Shown here: positions 26,715 to 39,379 of the stretch, piece after piece
How positions within the stretch are numbered: position 1 is the stretch's first letter
Layout of the letters: every line of letters begins with the position of its first letter
DNA from: Isoperla grammatica
Taxonomy: Eukaryota; Arthropoda; Insecta; Plecoptera; Perlodidae
Direction: 5' to 3'
Assembly: GCA_945910005.1 (NCBI GenBank)
Contig: OX246739.1
Coordinates: 1,890,001-1,954,000 of the forward strand
DNA: 64,000 bases
The notes under the pieces: model-generated
What the model saw: the letters and a program-made list of their open reading frames with translations, nothing else
What the model was told of the DNA's origin: nothing
Database searches by the model: none
Translations under genes and position numbers: made by a program

Positions 26715-28129
26715 CAGTCGCAAACACATTCGGCGGTTCTCTTTAGCAAGGAGTACACGATGGGATTTACTTTTACATTGTTTAAAGAATAACATCGTCT
26801 TGTTTTGAAATCTCCATCAAATATTTGATATTGGGCTAAATCTAAGCTAATAAAATGTGGCGAGAAATCATTAAATTTAAACTAGAGAAAATGTTTAAAT
26901 CTACTATCCCATGTTTTGTATTCTTGAATAATTCAACGCCAAATAAGTAGGTCAGTGCAGAAACACGGTTCGATTTTGTGCCATACATTTTAAATCAGTT
27001 TTGTATAAATAAAATTGTGTATGGATTTTCACACTTGCGATTTAGATTCTCTCATCCATATTTACCTAAATGTAACGTGGTAAGAATATGCCGGAGAAGT
27101 AGTTTTCTATTTTCTCTTCCATCCCACTATATATACATTATAAGTTAAAGTCTGTCAAGATTGTACGGGTCACGTCTTGAGAGCCAAGCAGTTATTTGGA
27201 CCTCTTCTTTAAGAGGAAACTTTAAAAACTATAGATCCAGTCATGTTGTGTAATGTGTATTGGAGCTCAGCCAGAATTAGGTTCGGAATCAGACACTTTC
27301 TCGTTGTAGATTGAAGAACTAAACTAAACCAGACTAAACTTAAAACTACTGCGAAGTCAATGGACTGAAGTTTGTCCAGCTCGGTACAGTCGCAGCTCTC
27401 GACCTCATAAGGACAGGGATCAATCTTTCTCACACAAACACATGTTATACTTAAATACATTTGAGACAATATCTCATAAACTTTGTCGACGTACATCAAA
27501 AACACCGTTTCTAATTAGTAATTACTTTTGTCGTCCTTATCAAATTACACGTCTGGTAAAAATATGGTACTACTTTAAATAAATACATTGAAATACGATC
27601 AGTGACAAGAAACGATTTCCAACGAGGATTTTGTTTCATTGTTGCCAATCCGTGGATTGGTTTGGAAAATCTCTCCGTTCTTTCTATATTTCTGCCAGTC
27701 AGTTCTTTTCTTCATATCATCCTGGATTATCTGTTAAACGTATTCCTATCTTGGACTGTCTCTTCTATTTCCCAGTCTAGAAGCTGCAGTCAACACTTTG
27801 TTATACGCTTCACTGATGCGACGCTTCCACAAGCACTGTCACATATTATGTATATATGATAATATTATATCGATAGACATCAGTCAATTCCAGAAGACAA
27901 AATGCCTGCCGTGAACCTTGGACCTAGCACTGAATCTAATATAAATAAAAGTGGGTAGACTCTAAATGTGAATTTATTTATTTATTTTACTCATGCTGGC
28001 AATCGAGCTTAAGCATTTATAATGTTAATTAATTGTCATAAAACTAGTTCTTTAATAAATACTAACAAACTTTTAACTAGGCTCTCATTTTAAATCTGAG
28101 AGAATGTTATGAAGAAAGGCTCGACAAAA
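26715..28129. other. No gene recognised
   Basis: AT-rich; only a possible LINE tail near 27970. Confidence 0.55.
27970..28012 (-). mobile_element. Possible 3' tail of a non-LTR retrotransposon
   Basis: On the minus strand this reads GCTCGATTGCCAGCATGAG then TAAAATAAATAAATAAATT, a (AAATA/AATA)-type tail typical of LINE 3' ends. No coding remnant was recognised next to it. Confidence 0.3.
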
Positions 28130-28390
28130 GCTAAAAGCTACGCAGATGTATCGCTGGGCCGAGAGATCGTTCTCGTCTGTCTCGCGAAACACGAGACTAT
28201 GGTCGGCGGGCGGCGAGACCCCGGGGGAGGTTGTGCGTATAACTTAATTCAATCGGATCCGGGCAGCAAGGAGAGGAAATAAAAAAGTTATCGCGGGCAA
28301 AGCAGTGTTTGTCGGTCATATGAAGCGCGTTGAGACGCTGACGTACGTCATAACACGCGCTCGCTACCTCGTTGTGACGTCATAGTACAG
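28130..28390. promoter_or_regulatory. CpG-rich candidate regulatory island with paired CRE-type sites
   Basis: A GC-rich, CpG-dense segment. It contains the 12-bp palindrome TGACGTACGTCA at 28339-28350 and a full CRE, TGACGTCA, at 28375-28382, with GCGCGTT and CGCGCTCGC nearby. These are typical of CREB/ATF-responsive promoters. No transcript start or coding exon was identified beside it, so direction is unknown. Confidence 0.4.
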
Positions 28391-31300
28391 GACTTCGGGT
28401 AAATTTGTTGTGTACTTCAAGGAATGTAACCATAAAGTGGAAACGCCTTAAAGATTCGCATATATATTAACAAAGACTTTAATAGTTAGGATAAGAAACA
28501 CGCGTTTTTGTTGGCGACACATTTGTTTGTGGCGATCCTAGCGGTGAGGCTCTAAGCTCCGTCCTCCTCATGCAGCCTACAACGGTGACAATGGCCGCTA
28601 TACATTGTGAAACTGACCCCCTGACATCCTTGAATGATTCGTATCCACAGGCTGACCAAGTGGGATGTATCAGGATATAAGAATCTGAAGGAGACTTGTT
28701 TGCGATCATAACGGATTACACACATATGTTTGACATTATCACCACTCCTATACGTCGTTGCTGTTTTTATTTGTATTTATGGATAGGAATTATTTGAGAA
28801 ATAATCTAGGATTAGATGATATGTTACCTAGCTCTCACTCAACACTGACAGAATGTGTAATAATATTTAAAACCTGTAGCTACTCCCGCGTGAAAATACC
28901 GACATTACCTTCGGCACTAGAGCGAACAAATAACAGGTTTCATTTTATATACATGAATGCATGAAAATATGTTTTTAAAAAGTTAAACAACAAAGTCCAT
29001 TTGTTTAGAGCTCTTACTATAATAATACCGTATTGTGTCATTTGTGAATAACAAATAATAATACAGATCCTTGAGGGTGTGCATACTGCACATGGATGTG
29101 TGTACATTGGATTGTTCATAATGTCAGTGTTTTAACGAGATGACTGCAAATATATATTGTGTATTGTAGATATGTAGATGCAGATTGTGCGTGGGTTCGA
29201 GCACGGGTTTAAGTATGAGCAGTATAACAGATTGTGCGTGGGCTTGGAGTGGTTAACCTGGGTCTGAAGAGCCGCGCCGGATCGCACCGCTTTCATTCTG
29301 AGGAACAAAAAATATTTGGTTTTAATTAGTTTTGCTTGGAAGTTTCATAGCAAGAGCACTTCTATTTTATTTAATAAAAGACAAACAAAATCACACTCTA
29401 GCATGAAAGGAAAGTCTTCACACAGAACTCTTTGCAAAGAGAAACTGGAATCTTTGTTTCTTCTTTGAAAACTGAGGTAAATTCTAATTTTCTCCTCGAG
29501 AATAAATTACTATTGTAAAGTCTACTTACAATTAATGTTAACTAGTAAATTCGCTAAATATGCGTCTCTGTTTCAGAAAGTCTCTCCTACGCACTTTGTA
29601 CAAAGGTGTCAGCTTTAAAATAACAAACAAAGCCTTGTTTAATGTTTTACTTAATCAATGATGACATATGAAATCCAAATTCTGAGCGTTTAAAGCGCCG
29701 ACATTGCGTTCAACAATATCGCCCCGTTGTTTCGTTCCCAGCCCCCGCACGCACAACTTCCCTTTGTTCGCGTCGGAGCACTTTGCAAGAGTTCCCGTAG
29801 CGCAGCGCTAGCGTCACAATAGCCTGACTGCGGAGCGGCGGACAGGAAACCGTATTTACATTTATTTGGGTTACAAATGATTTTGTTAGCGGTGAAAAAT
29901 GATATTCGTACATTGTAAGGTTCGGGTACGCTGTGGGTGTGGGTGTTGTTACGGGTGGGGGGTGGGGTGGGGGGGGGGGAGGGGGGGGATGCAGTGATGA
30001 AGTGAGAAGCTTCTTTGAGGTCGGGACTTGAGAATATTTCAATTTACTAGAAAACAATAGGCGAACCGAGGTGTGAGTGAGAATTAAATAATTCGTAGTC
30101 TAGCTAGACTAAAGAAATAATACATAGCTAGTATCATATGGCGGTTTTTTGAACACTCGTATTCATCAATCATAAAAAAGATTAAATGTTTTTAGAGAGT
30201 TCGCTTTTTAAAAAATGATGCAATATGGACAGGCAAATATTCAATCTGAAAACACATCAAAGTTTGTTTCTTTGACGTGACAGCTTCAGTGACTCAGTGA
30301 GTAATCAGAAAACCGTTTTTGGGTGCTCATATTCTTTTGTAACCTAAGAAAGAAGTTGCGTTGGTGTTACGAGGTTTTTACATATAATATTACGTCATCC
30401 TGGAAGACAAGAATTATCTTACGTGCTACCTAGAAATTGGCGGTAATGTATATAAAATAACTCTAGTGGAAGTGTTACTCTATAAAACTGAAATGTGTTC
30501 ATTAAAAAGATAACGAATTTTACATTGGTCGTCAGTATTAGTGTATTACATCACAAGCAAAGATCAAAGGTGGAACTAATAAAATATGAGCTTAACTCTG
30601 ACATTCCATTAAAATATAATAAAATTTATAAGGAACATCAAGTTTTTAAACGAATATATGTCAAAACATACATATACACAGTTGTGCTCAGAACAAACAG
30701 ACCAGAGGTTGTGGGAAAGGGTTAACAGTTAGAGAACATGTGCAATACAAAGCATGACAGTATAACTAGGGTACCAACTAAACTTAAGGTTAATACTCAC
30801 GGATTCTCTTTAGGAATACTAGAATAGTGAACAAGAAGGGTATTTTAACACAACCATGATTAGCGAGCTAAAGGAAGTGTTACATGTGCTTTGTTATAAT
30901 CATTGGGATTACTCCACACAACAATGTCCATTAACCAAGGTACAGGTTCCAAGTATAGATGCTGACAACATGAACAATATTCTTACAGCCTTATTTTACT
31001 AATACATTTTATGTAGATTAGCTATTATGTTATGTATTCTAGTGTATTAGTTTATTTCAGCCAAGATGATGTCAATCATTCAGAGTCCATGTGTAATAAC
31101 GATGTATGTACCTAGAAGGTTGCAGACATTTTCTTTTAACTGATAAGGTGATAGGAGTGTCGACTCAATACACACCTGTCATTTTGTGTCTGTTGATATT
31201 GCCTTTCCTTGACACACTTGCCGTAAATAGAGGTAAATAAATAAACTGGACACCCTGTGTTAATATTAACAACACTTAACAACGGCATCACACTTGTAGA

Positions 31301-32753
31301 AGTGCAAAGCGATTACTGAAGTCTTCAATGTTGATCAGCTGGGAGTCTGGGGGTCTGGGGCCCATCAACCAATAAGTGGCAGACAGGAGAGTTCTGGAAG
31401 TGAATAGGAACTCATCAATACCCCGCTTCTCTCGAAACACGAGGAGGGAAACAGACAACTAATAAGCAATTTGGAGAAAGGTAACGACAAGATTTAAACA
31501 AGATTGGATAATAATGAATATTCATTTATAGTAGTTCACTTTTTGTTTTATTCCGAAATTTGTCGATTGAAATGTCTAAAAGGGAGTTCATTAATTTAAG
31601 ACGAACGTTTTCCTGATGGGAAAGTATTTAAATTCTGCTTGTTTAATGGAACGTGGGTGTATGGATTAGTGCAGTCTATGAGGTGCCAAAACATGTTTTC
31701 AGAACGTACGATTGACCGCGTCCAAACAGTTAACTAAGTATGATTAGCTCTCATAAAGGTTATCGACTTGCAAGGAAGATAGAGCGGAAGTCTAGAGGAA
31801 GCAGGAAAGGTTGTCTAAGGTAAAGTGTCCGGAGTCTATGTACACAACATGAATGTAATTACATATTAATATCCCAGGGTTGTGTATACGCCGTCATTAC
31901 TTTAGCCAAGAAACCGCTCACGTGGCATTGTGGTAAGGAGCCAAGACTCAGAGGATCAGGCACGTAGGACATGAGCAGAGATCAGGCATTTATATCGTCA
32001 CACATTAGATTTTGTATTAACTTATTACACTTAAATAAATGTTCTTGTATTGTGATAAACAAATTTGTATTTGACCTAAATAAATGCTATAACAGGAAAT
32101 AATTCAAAGAACGTGATACCAGAAAAACGTGTTAATAGATACAAGTTACCAAATACAGAGCATAAAATAATAATGTTAAACTGAAAGCACTTTAAAATTA
32201 TGTTTTTTGTTTACCCAGCTCACAATTACATAGCCTACATTAATTCAAAAGTGAAATGAGATACGGAATTTTATTTCAACAGCTATATAATTCACATCCA
32301 AAACCATGCACCAAACAAAAGCAGCAAAACTCTCCCTCCCCCCATTTCAACAACCAACCCATTTAACACTTAACGCTGTGTTACTCCTCAAATACGCTTT
32401 TTAGCGACAAACGACACTCAAATTTTAAACCCACACATCAAAGCCTTGCCAAAAGTTCCATATAATGCAATGCAAATAATTTCCTTGTGTACATATTATT
32501 ACATTTTGCTTCTGGCCGTGATTTATAAAAATAACGCAGCTACAGCTTTGACCCAGTGGTTTGAGTGCTGCGGTTGTCGGTTCGTTGCTTCGTTAGGCAG
32601 GTTTCCAGACGGCTGTTGTTAACTCAGCCATCATGTTTGTTTACATTTCTCTCTCCGCAGCCCAAGTATTACTGTCCTTGTAAACTCTCTCGCATACATC
32701 TATGTGTTGTTCCAAACCATGTTTCCATGCTTTGCCATAGACGAGTGATTCGT
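28391..32753. other. No gene recognised
   Basis: AT-rich. It includes a G-rich run (about 29930-29990) with several GGG tracts that explains a proline-rich minus-strand frame at 29710-30057. CAGATTGTGCGTGGG occurs twice near 29178 and 29228. Confidence 0.55.
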
Positions 32754-32816
32754 GGCCAATCAGCGGTCCCTAACTTCAAGTACTGATCGCTGATTGGCCG
32801 GTTACTCTTATATGTA
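32754..32816 (+). promoter_or_regulatory. Inverted pair of CCAAT boxes with TATA-like element
   Basis: GGCCAATCAGCG (32754-32765) and its exact reverse complement CGCTGATTGGCC (32788-32799) flank a 22-base loop. Each holds a CCAAT box (NF-Y type). TTATATGTA at 32808-32816 follows. A GTAAGC donor-like site lies near 32871. This looks like a promoter for a + strand transcript, but no coding exon was found next to it. Confidence 0.4.
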
Positions 32817-34793
32817 GGACGCCAGAAGCAACAAGTTCGATTCGGATCTACTTTCCATGTCTTAACCAGTGTAAGCCATATCGCTCGGGTAGATATATTG
32901 TTAGATGAGAAATTCTTAGAAATATAAATGTGTACATGATCTCAGATAAATACTAAGAAGGATTTTATGTCTAGCATTAATCTTAATAACAACGAGATTT
33001 ATGGTATCGCATTTAACAAGTGAAATGTGGTGGAAAGTAGCTGTCAGTTCAATGTTAGTAGGCGATCTGTTTACAGCCCATATTATAGCGTGATTCAGTT
33101 AGCAATTGTTCTTTGCGTATTTCAAAACATCTAAAGAAACTTAATATTGTGTAAAGTAATGGTTTATTGTGATATCATCACGACGAGAATTTTTTCAAAG
33201 ACAAACTGAAAGTAAGGATGTTTTCTTTCGGATTTTCTGTAAATGGTGGAGGCGCCGGGTATATTAGAATGACTTTCACTTGGTCTGCATCCTTAGTTGT
33301 CAGACCTTTTTACTCCATGTAACAATTGTTTATCATTGCCTAAAAAGTTTTCTTATTTTATGACTACCAAACCAAGTGCTTACGCGACTAGGATGTGTGA
33401 TTTTGATTGCAGAAGTTTGCCTCAGGTAACTTATTTAAATTCCTAAGCTTATAATAATGTTTATTGTAGATTGTAGATCGAAACGTTGTCTTAGCTTACG
33501 AATATAAACACGGCCACATGTGTGGTTACCAAGACGTGTTTATAAAGCATCCGTGCTTGCATTGGTTTACCACAATAGTTTCTTATGTTGTTGAACTTCT
33601 TGATACGAGAATAGTTTATTAATGATATCCATTCTGAACATCAAATCTTCGTTTTTCAAAAAAGTTGATTTTGTTGGTATTTTAATAAATAAGCTTGAAG
33701 ATCCAGCCAACATTAAGGGTGAGTGGTGTAGGTGCTAGATGTCTAATGTCTGTCTAAGTTATGAGTGACTTCTAATTATTTCCGTTAACGCTTTCAGTTC
33801 TCTTCGCGCTGAGATGGTTTCAGTGAACCCATCTAAACCGTTGAGAACCTTAACAACAGTGTATTCGCTTTTCATGCTGAAGGTTTGCCGGAAACAATTG
33901 TAACGCTTGTAAATTATTTCAAATGGTTGGAATATCTTGATATTTACACTGGACGAATGGAACACAACACAAAATACAGCAAGCATATCTCCAGTAATGT
34001 TTTAAATTTCGTGTACATTATTGTATATGATATATTAGGTCCCATGTTTTGCTTCATGTAAATAAATGGATTAGAATGGTAAGATGAATGGTATAAATGA
34101 CTGTTTGAATTATTGTGTAGTAAATAAACATTTACAATAAAGCGAGACAAATCTTTTAAAATCTTTGCATGTTGTCACACAGTATGACCAGCTCAAAAAC
34201 AAAGCTTTTAATGTAATCGTCCTCGTTCACAAGCATATTAGGTTCGTGTATTTCGATATAACCTCAATAATGGTTTCTCAACAGAGATTTATATACCACA
34301 TTTTATACAATAGATTGATTATAAACTTCCAGTGTTCGTACCAATAGCGATATCTATGAAACTAGTACAGATATAACAGCCGCAGTGACCCAAGGCTATG
34401 GGTAATACCGCTCCGTACATTTAACAGGAGAATAACAATTCCACGTACGCGTTCAAACCGATGATGCAAATTAGTATAATCCAACCATCACGGATCTATA
34501 ATCCTGTGGTTTGATGCGATTTAAAATAGTTTCAATATAATCTTCCTTGTATGAATTTTAAACCAACATTATAATGTTGAGCTGATCGTATTACTAATAT
34601 TACTTCGCCCTGAATGGTTTTTAACCTATAGAATGGCGGCATTAACGTCTCTTCGTTCATTAACGTAGATATTCAATTTGAATCAATTAGTGTTGCTAAC
34701 GAACCGCGTTGGTCGTGATGGAAACTTTAATCTCGACCTCTTTCTATAGAGCTGGGCTGCCTTGATACGGGTCACTGTATACGTCACTCTCTT
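32817..34793. other. No gene recognised
   Basis: AT-rich sequence with short open frames only. Confidence 0.55.
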
Positions 34794-34930
34794 CGCATAG
34801 ACTCGCATAAACTAGCATAGACTCGCATAGACTCGCATAGACTCGCATAGACTCGCGTAGACTCGCATAGACTCGCATAGACTCGCATAGACTAGCATAG
34901 ACTCGCGTAGACTCGCGTAGACTCGCGTAG
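34794..34930. repeat. 10-bp tandem repeat, about 13-14 copies
   Basis: The unit is ACTCGCATAG with variants ACTCGCGTAG, ACTAGCATAG and ACTCGCATAA. Confidence 0.97.
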
Positions 34931-37900
34931 CAGCAGGGGCGAGTTTGAATTAACTATAATCCAAAGGATTTTCACTGAAAATCGTAACGACCAATAAACG
35001 ATGAGGTTATGAGATTGATGGTCACAAACATGACGTAAAACAATCTTCTTTAATGTGTTTATCTTTAACAACCCCATTTACGACAGATATTGACGTTGTG
35101 TTTCAAGCCGTGGGTAGGCGAGTAGGCTTGTCACTTTTCATTAAATCTTATTTAATGATCAGCTTATCCATATATCCAGCTATATCCATTTATCCATGCA
35201 ATATAACACTAGTACACATTGAGAAAGGGAAAGATAACTAACCGTCTATTATGAGAATGCTTTCTTGTCTTTATAATATAGAGCTTTGGGCGATGATAAG
35301 TTCCGTTACTTACAGCAATCTCTTAAGTTGTGCGTTAAGATGGAAACGATCCACTGAGTACTTTGCTTGTGATCGTTTAAAGACAACACCAACATCTTTA
35401 CGTGTTAATCTAGTGGAATATGTATTAAACCTTGTAAATGAGTTGCGTAAGATGTTTGTATGCTGTGAGATATTCCCAACTTTCTACGCACTCGTTCATC
35501 GTTCATACTTCATCCCTGTCATGATCGTTGAAGACTGTGAGGACTAAAACTCAACTATTTTCTGAATGAGTTGTTGCATCGTGAGACCTAAAGGAACGCT
35601 TTATAAATTACCTTGAATGAATGCTAATAGATACAGCGACAATCTTGTACAACTATTCACCAAGAACTGCTCTTTATACTGTAACTAGAGTGATGTCGTT
35701 AGTATTGTGTGGAAGATTACATTATTCTATTCAATGTGTAGCGTCGCTTACTGCAAACATCTATTAGTCGTCTTTCTCAAGTGATTTAAACCGTCGTCTA
35801 GACCATCTCAGTCTTTCAGTTGAAGCGTCGTCTTTAACTTTCACTCATTCAACTTCATCAACCAGACGCTTGAAATATTTACTTAGAGCTTTAGGAAACT
35901 TTAATGCCTAACTAAACGCGTGAAACATGATTATTGTTACATAAAATGGAGAAACATTACTTTGGGAAAGTTGTCAGGAAAGTGAAACTAGTTCAACAAC
36001 AAAAGTTTTGTTTCATTTTAAACTGTTTCAAATTAATAATTTAAACGGGCATAAGGTGCCTGTAAGTGACTGTTGTTAGCGTTTATAATATTCAGGATAT
36101 GACCTCTAGCTAGACCTCTTGACAGAACAACGAGCCACACAGAATCAGATATTTATTCTTTCCTGAGTATTATTCATTATTGTCGTAACTTTACTGTCTG
36201 TAATGTCAGATTATCTATTGCCACGAGCAGATCCACGTTGGGTAGATATAAGACTGGCAAATAACCCACGCATTGATCATTGCGGTCATTGCGTCCTCAG
36301 AAAGTGAATCAAGATACAAATAACTAATAAGTATTAACAATTCGTGATCATAAAGTGTTGTAATATTTCCATCCTTACGGTTTTATATCGGAGACTTATA
36401 AATTACAAATGGTTTCGTTCACAAAATGGCAACGGTAACGTTTTCTTTAATTGAAACTTCTTGAATCCAGTCTTAATTTCCTACTAAATTATAGCTGGAT
36501 TATAAATTACTTTTCCATTATTAAATAGCGATCTCGTGATCTTATTGATATAACTTAAATAGGTTTATTTCGCGCATCTTTATTGGGAATATCCCTCCAG
36601 CCCGAATGATCTGTATACGCCATTCTTTCCTCCATCGAGAACAAATGAGCCAGTTAATTGGCCTAGTTTCATCTCTTGCTGCGCTGTTGCCATTGTTTTG
36701 AGTCTTCCGTCTTCACAATACGTGAAACTCATATAACTTGATGCAATATAACGACTACAACATCGAGTCGTGCTATTATATTCCATTACAATGAACTGAT
36801 TATCAACAGCGCACATAATGCATGTAATTAATTCGTTTGACTCTGCCAAGTGTTAACTTAACACAACAAACCGAGGACTTAGAGGGCAGACTGTTTTCTG
36901 AGACATATAAAAGTCTTGTAGCTGGAAGTGGAGAAAGACTTGACAAAACAGGAAGTAGGCCTATGCGCACGGGAACAAAGAAGGAAATATGTTTCAGATT
37001 TGTTTTCGCAGCAGGGAGCCTCAAAAATAACGTTTCACAATACTCCAGCTTCGAGAAGTCCTTGTTATTTTCCAGTAAATAAACCGTTTATTTTCCCAAA
37101 ACTCAAACAACTCAATTTATGTCCTTCACACGGTCTTAAATATCCGTAATATTTGTTCCTTGAGGCTTAATGGGCACCGGGATAAGTGCCGGGGCGTGCT
37201 TTAGGCCTGATCAAAACACTTATCTTAGCCCCTCTCACACCAATAACTGTGTTAGCCCCATCCATAGTCCTCTCGTAGCTAAACCAACAAGATTTAAGTA
37301 AAAGATAACAAAAACGTGTGTGAACAACTAACTTATCTAACCTACATCGATTGGAAAACCGTTCACAATTTCATTACGTTAATGGTTCCAATGATAATAT
37401 TTGGTTTCCACTCTCGAACGGTAAAATATGTCGATTGATTTAGAACAGTGGTTCTCAATCTTTTAGGTTATAAAACTCACTTTATGTCCTGAAATAATAA
37501 CACGGTGACCAAACTAGGTCTACTTAAATCCAATGTCAATTTAAATTCTCGCATGGAACGAAAAAGGTAATACATATTAACATGATTGTATATTATAGCC
37601 TTAGTACAACAAATATCATTAATTAAGGCAGTGGAATTGAAACTAATAAAGGGATTGATAATTATTAAATCCTGTATTATTCTGTTTGTATAATCACTAT
37701 ACTTGAAACCTGGTTTACAATTAAAACTTATAAGAGTGAAAAATTGTGTCTAAAAACATCATGTATATTTGTAGATAGATTTTACTTTTACTCTGAATTA
37801 TCGAAAATCATTACATTGACACCACCCAGCTATTATAGAAGTAGACAGTATGAAGGTGGTATTATCAACAATGTACAATTTAAATAATTAGGTGTCTAGA

Positions 37901-38929
37901 TAGACAACTACACCCAACATATTAAATAACATATGGGCCAAGGAATTTCGAGTGATATTAATTTATGTGTTTGAAAGAATCTCTTATTCAAGTCTAGAGT
38001 CTAGTTAAACGTTTACCTAACCACACATGAGCTACTGTACTAAAGTTGGGAAAATAACAATATTCCACGAATATTCTGTGCAGGGTGTGTGATTATAACT
38101 AATATGTGGTGAGTTATCTCAAACGCTGGCGCTGTGGTTAATGTAAAACATGTTATTGAATGCGCCGATCTGTATTGCACGGAAAACGAGATTGATTTTA
38201 GTAAATTTAATCAAATATTGTCTTTGGAGATGCGATCATTAAAGCTAGTAAAACACATTTTTGAAGGGTTCTGGATAAATTATGAAATTTGGAATTAAAG
38301 CCTTCCAGTTTCAACAACAAGAATATTTTCAACGCTCTACTAAATTTTGTAGGACGTTTGGGAATATTCACTCTTCTTCCTGTAAATTGAAGAGAGCTTG
38401 AATAATTGATTGTTTTTCCCTCAAGAACCAAATGAGTTAACGAACGCTACTTGCCGTCAAAATCAAAATGAATTTTTTATGATGTATTTTAATGCTCGGA
38501 AATATAATTAAGTTGCGGATGTTTACAAAATCGTTCGATCTAATGAAGTAAAAAATACATCATCATCGGCATCAGCGATGGAGAACCCAGGTCATCTATG
38601 AATGTCTTGATCGTTAGCGGAGAGAATCATGTTTGTCATCCATGTCCGACAGTCAATAGGCAAACTATGGTTACACTTATCATGGTGTATTGTTGTAGTA
38701 CCTAAGTATTCCGTAAAATGTGAGAAAGAAAACAGTGAAATCAGTACCCATAACACGGGAGCCGAAGTTTTAGTAAGAAACTGTGAGATGAAGTGAATGG
38801 GCCCCATGAAACAGACACACGTTGTACTTTCAAAATCGCATAGTTTAATTGCATTTTGATATTATAACATCAAAGTTTGAGTACAATCTTCAGTTAAATG
38901 ATTGATATTTGTTGTCTGTTGGTTTTCAG
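34931..38929. other. No gene recognised; presumed upstream intron of the GPCR
   Basis: The segment directly before the TM2 exon should be intron if the upstream exon is farther 5'. I looked here for a TM1 exon ending in phase 1 and did not see one. The frame at 35251-35547 is open for 98 codons but has no receptor motifs. Confidence 0.5.
37446..37560. mobile_element. Possible hAT (Charlie/MER5-like) terminal fragment
   Basis: CAGTGGTTCTCAATCTTTT at 37446-37464 resembles the conserved end of Charlie-type hAT elements. The matching opposite terminus and a target duplication were not found, so this may be a solitary truncated end. Confidence 0.3.
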
Positions 38930-39079
38930 GCTACTCCGCGGCTGCCCTGATGGCGATCCTCTTCGCGATACCCTTCGGTCTGCGAGTACTGATTCACCGG
39001 GAGACTGGAAGCTGGACCAACATGCCACAAGCATTCTATCACGCACACCTAGAGCTTTTCCTGGGCAACGGCTGCTTGG
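38930..39079 (+). CDS. Internal exon of class A GPCR (upper TM2, ECL1, start of TM3)
   Basis: This 150-nt exon is flanked by TTTTCAG at its 5' end and G|GTAGGT at its 3' end, and both junctions are phase 1. It encodes 49 whole codons: a hydrophobic segment starting YSAAALMAILFAIPFGL (upper TM2), a polar loop with RETGSWTNMP (first extracellular loop), then YHAHLELFLGNGC, which is the beginning of TM3. Its final G joins the GC at 60353 to make a glycine codon, giving NGCLG followed by VGVMMLLALTVERY, a normal TM3 ending in an ERY version of the DRY motif. This in-phase join is the main evidence that the two exons belong to one gene. The upstream exon with the N-terminus, TM1 and lower TM2 was not found in the window. 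The last 49 nt of this exon are part of a 69-bp tandem repeat that carries the splice donor with it. The receptor class is inferred from motifs; the exact orthologue is not known. Confidence 0.85.
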
Positions 39080-39379
39080 GTAGGTACACCCACACACACG
39101 CACACGCACACGCACACCTAGAGCTATTCCTGGGCAACGGCTGCTTGGGTAGGTACACCCACACACAAGCATTCTACCACGCACACCTAGAGCTTTTCCT
39201 GGGCAACGGCTGCTTGGGTAGGTACACCCACACACACGCACACGCACACGCACACCTAGAGCTATTCCTGGGCAACGGCTGCTTGGGTAGGTACACCCAC
39301 ACACACGCACACGCACACGCACACCTAGAGCTATTCCTGGGCAACGGCTGCTTGGGTAGGTACACCCACGCATACGAAC
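39031..39379 (+). repeat. Five-copy 69-bp tandem repeat containing the exon end and splice donor
   Basis: Five copies of the exon end (CACACCTAGAGCT, then the codons for FLGNGCLG) are each followed by the identical donor TTGG|GTAGGTAC and a CAC-rich stretch. The donor GT falls at 39080, 39149, 39218, 39287 and 39356, so the spacing is exactly 69 bp each time. Sixty-nine is 23 codons, and the frame stays open through all copies to a stop at 39445-39447. Copies 1 and 3 begin with GCATTCTA(T/C)CACG and carry CTTTTC; copies 2, 4 and 5 begin with ACGCACACG and carry CTATTC. Copies 2-5 lie in the intron if the first donor is used. Confidence 0.95.

Noticed and set aside
29710..30057. 115-codon proline-rich minus-strand frame
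   Set aside because: The proline run is the complement of the G-rich tract at 29930-29990.
32552..32590. tRNA-like string (CCCAGTGGTTTGAGTGCTGC then GTCGGTTCG)
   Set aside because: Resembles A and B boxes, but no cloverleaf or acceptor stem can be formed; at most a very old tRNA-derived SINE.
33479..33490. CGAAACGTTG as another hammerhead-type core
   Set aside because: No CTGANGA element or stem II upstream; short motif match only.
35251..35547. 98-codon frame considered as the missing TM1 exon
   Set aside because: No GN-V TM1 motif, no following basic loop and no phase-1 donor at its end.
39031..39379. Dismissing the donor ladder as an assembly artefact
   Set aside because: Copies carry distinct, ordered variants (A-B-A-B-B), which a simple duplication error would not create; still worth confirming with long reads.
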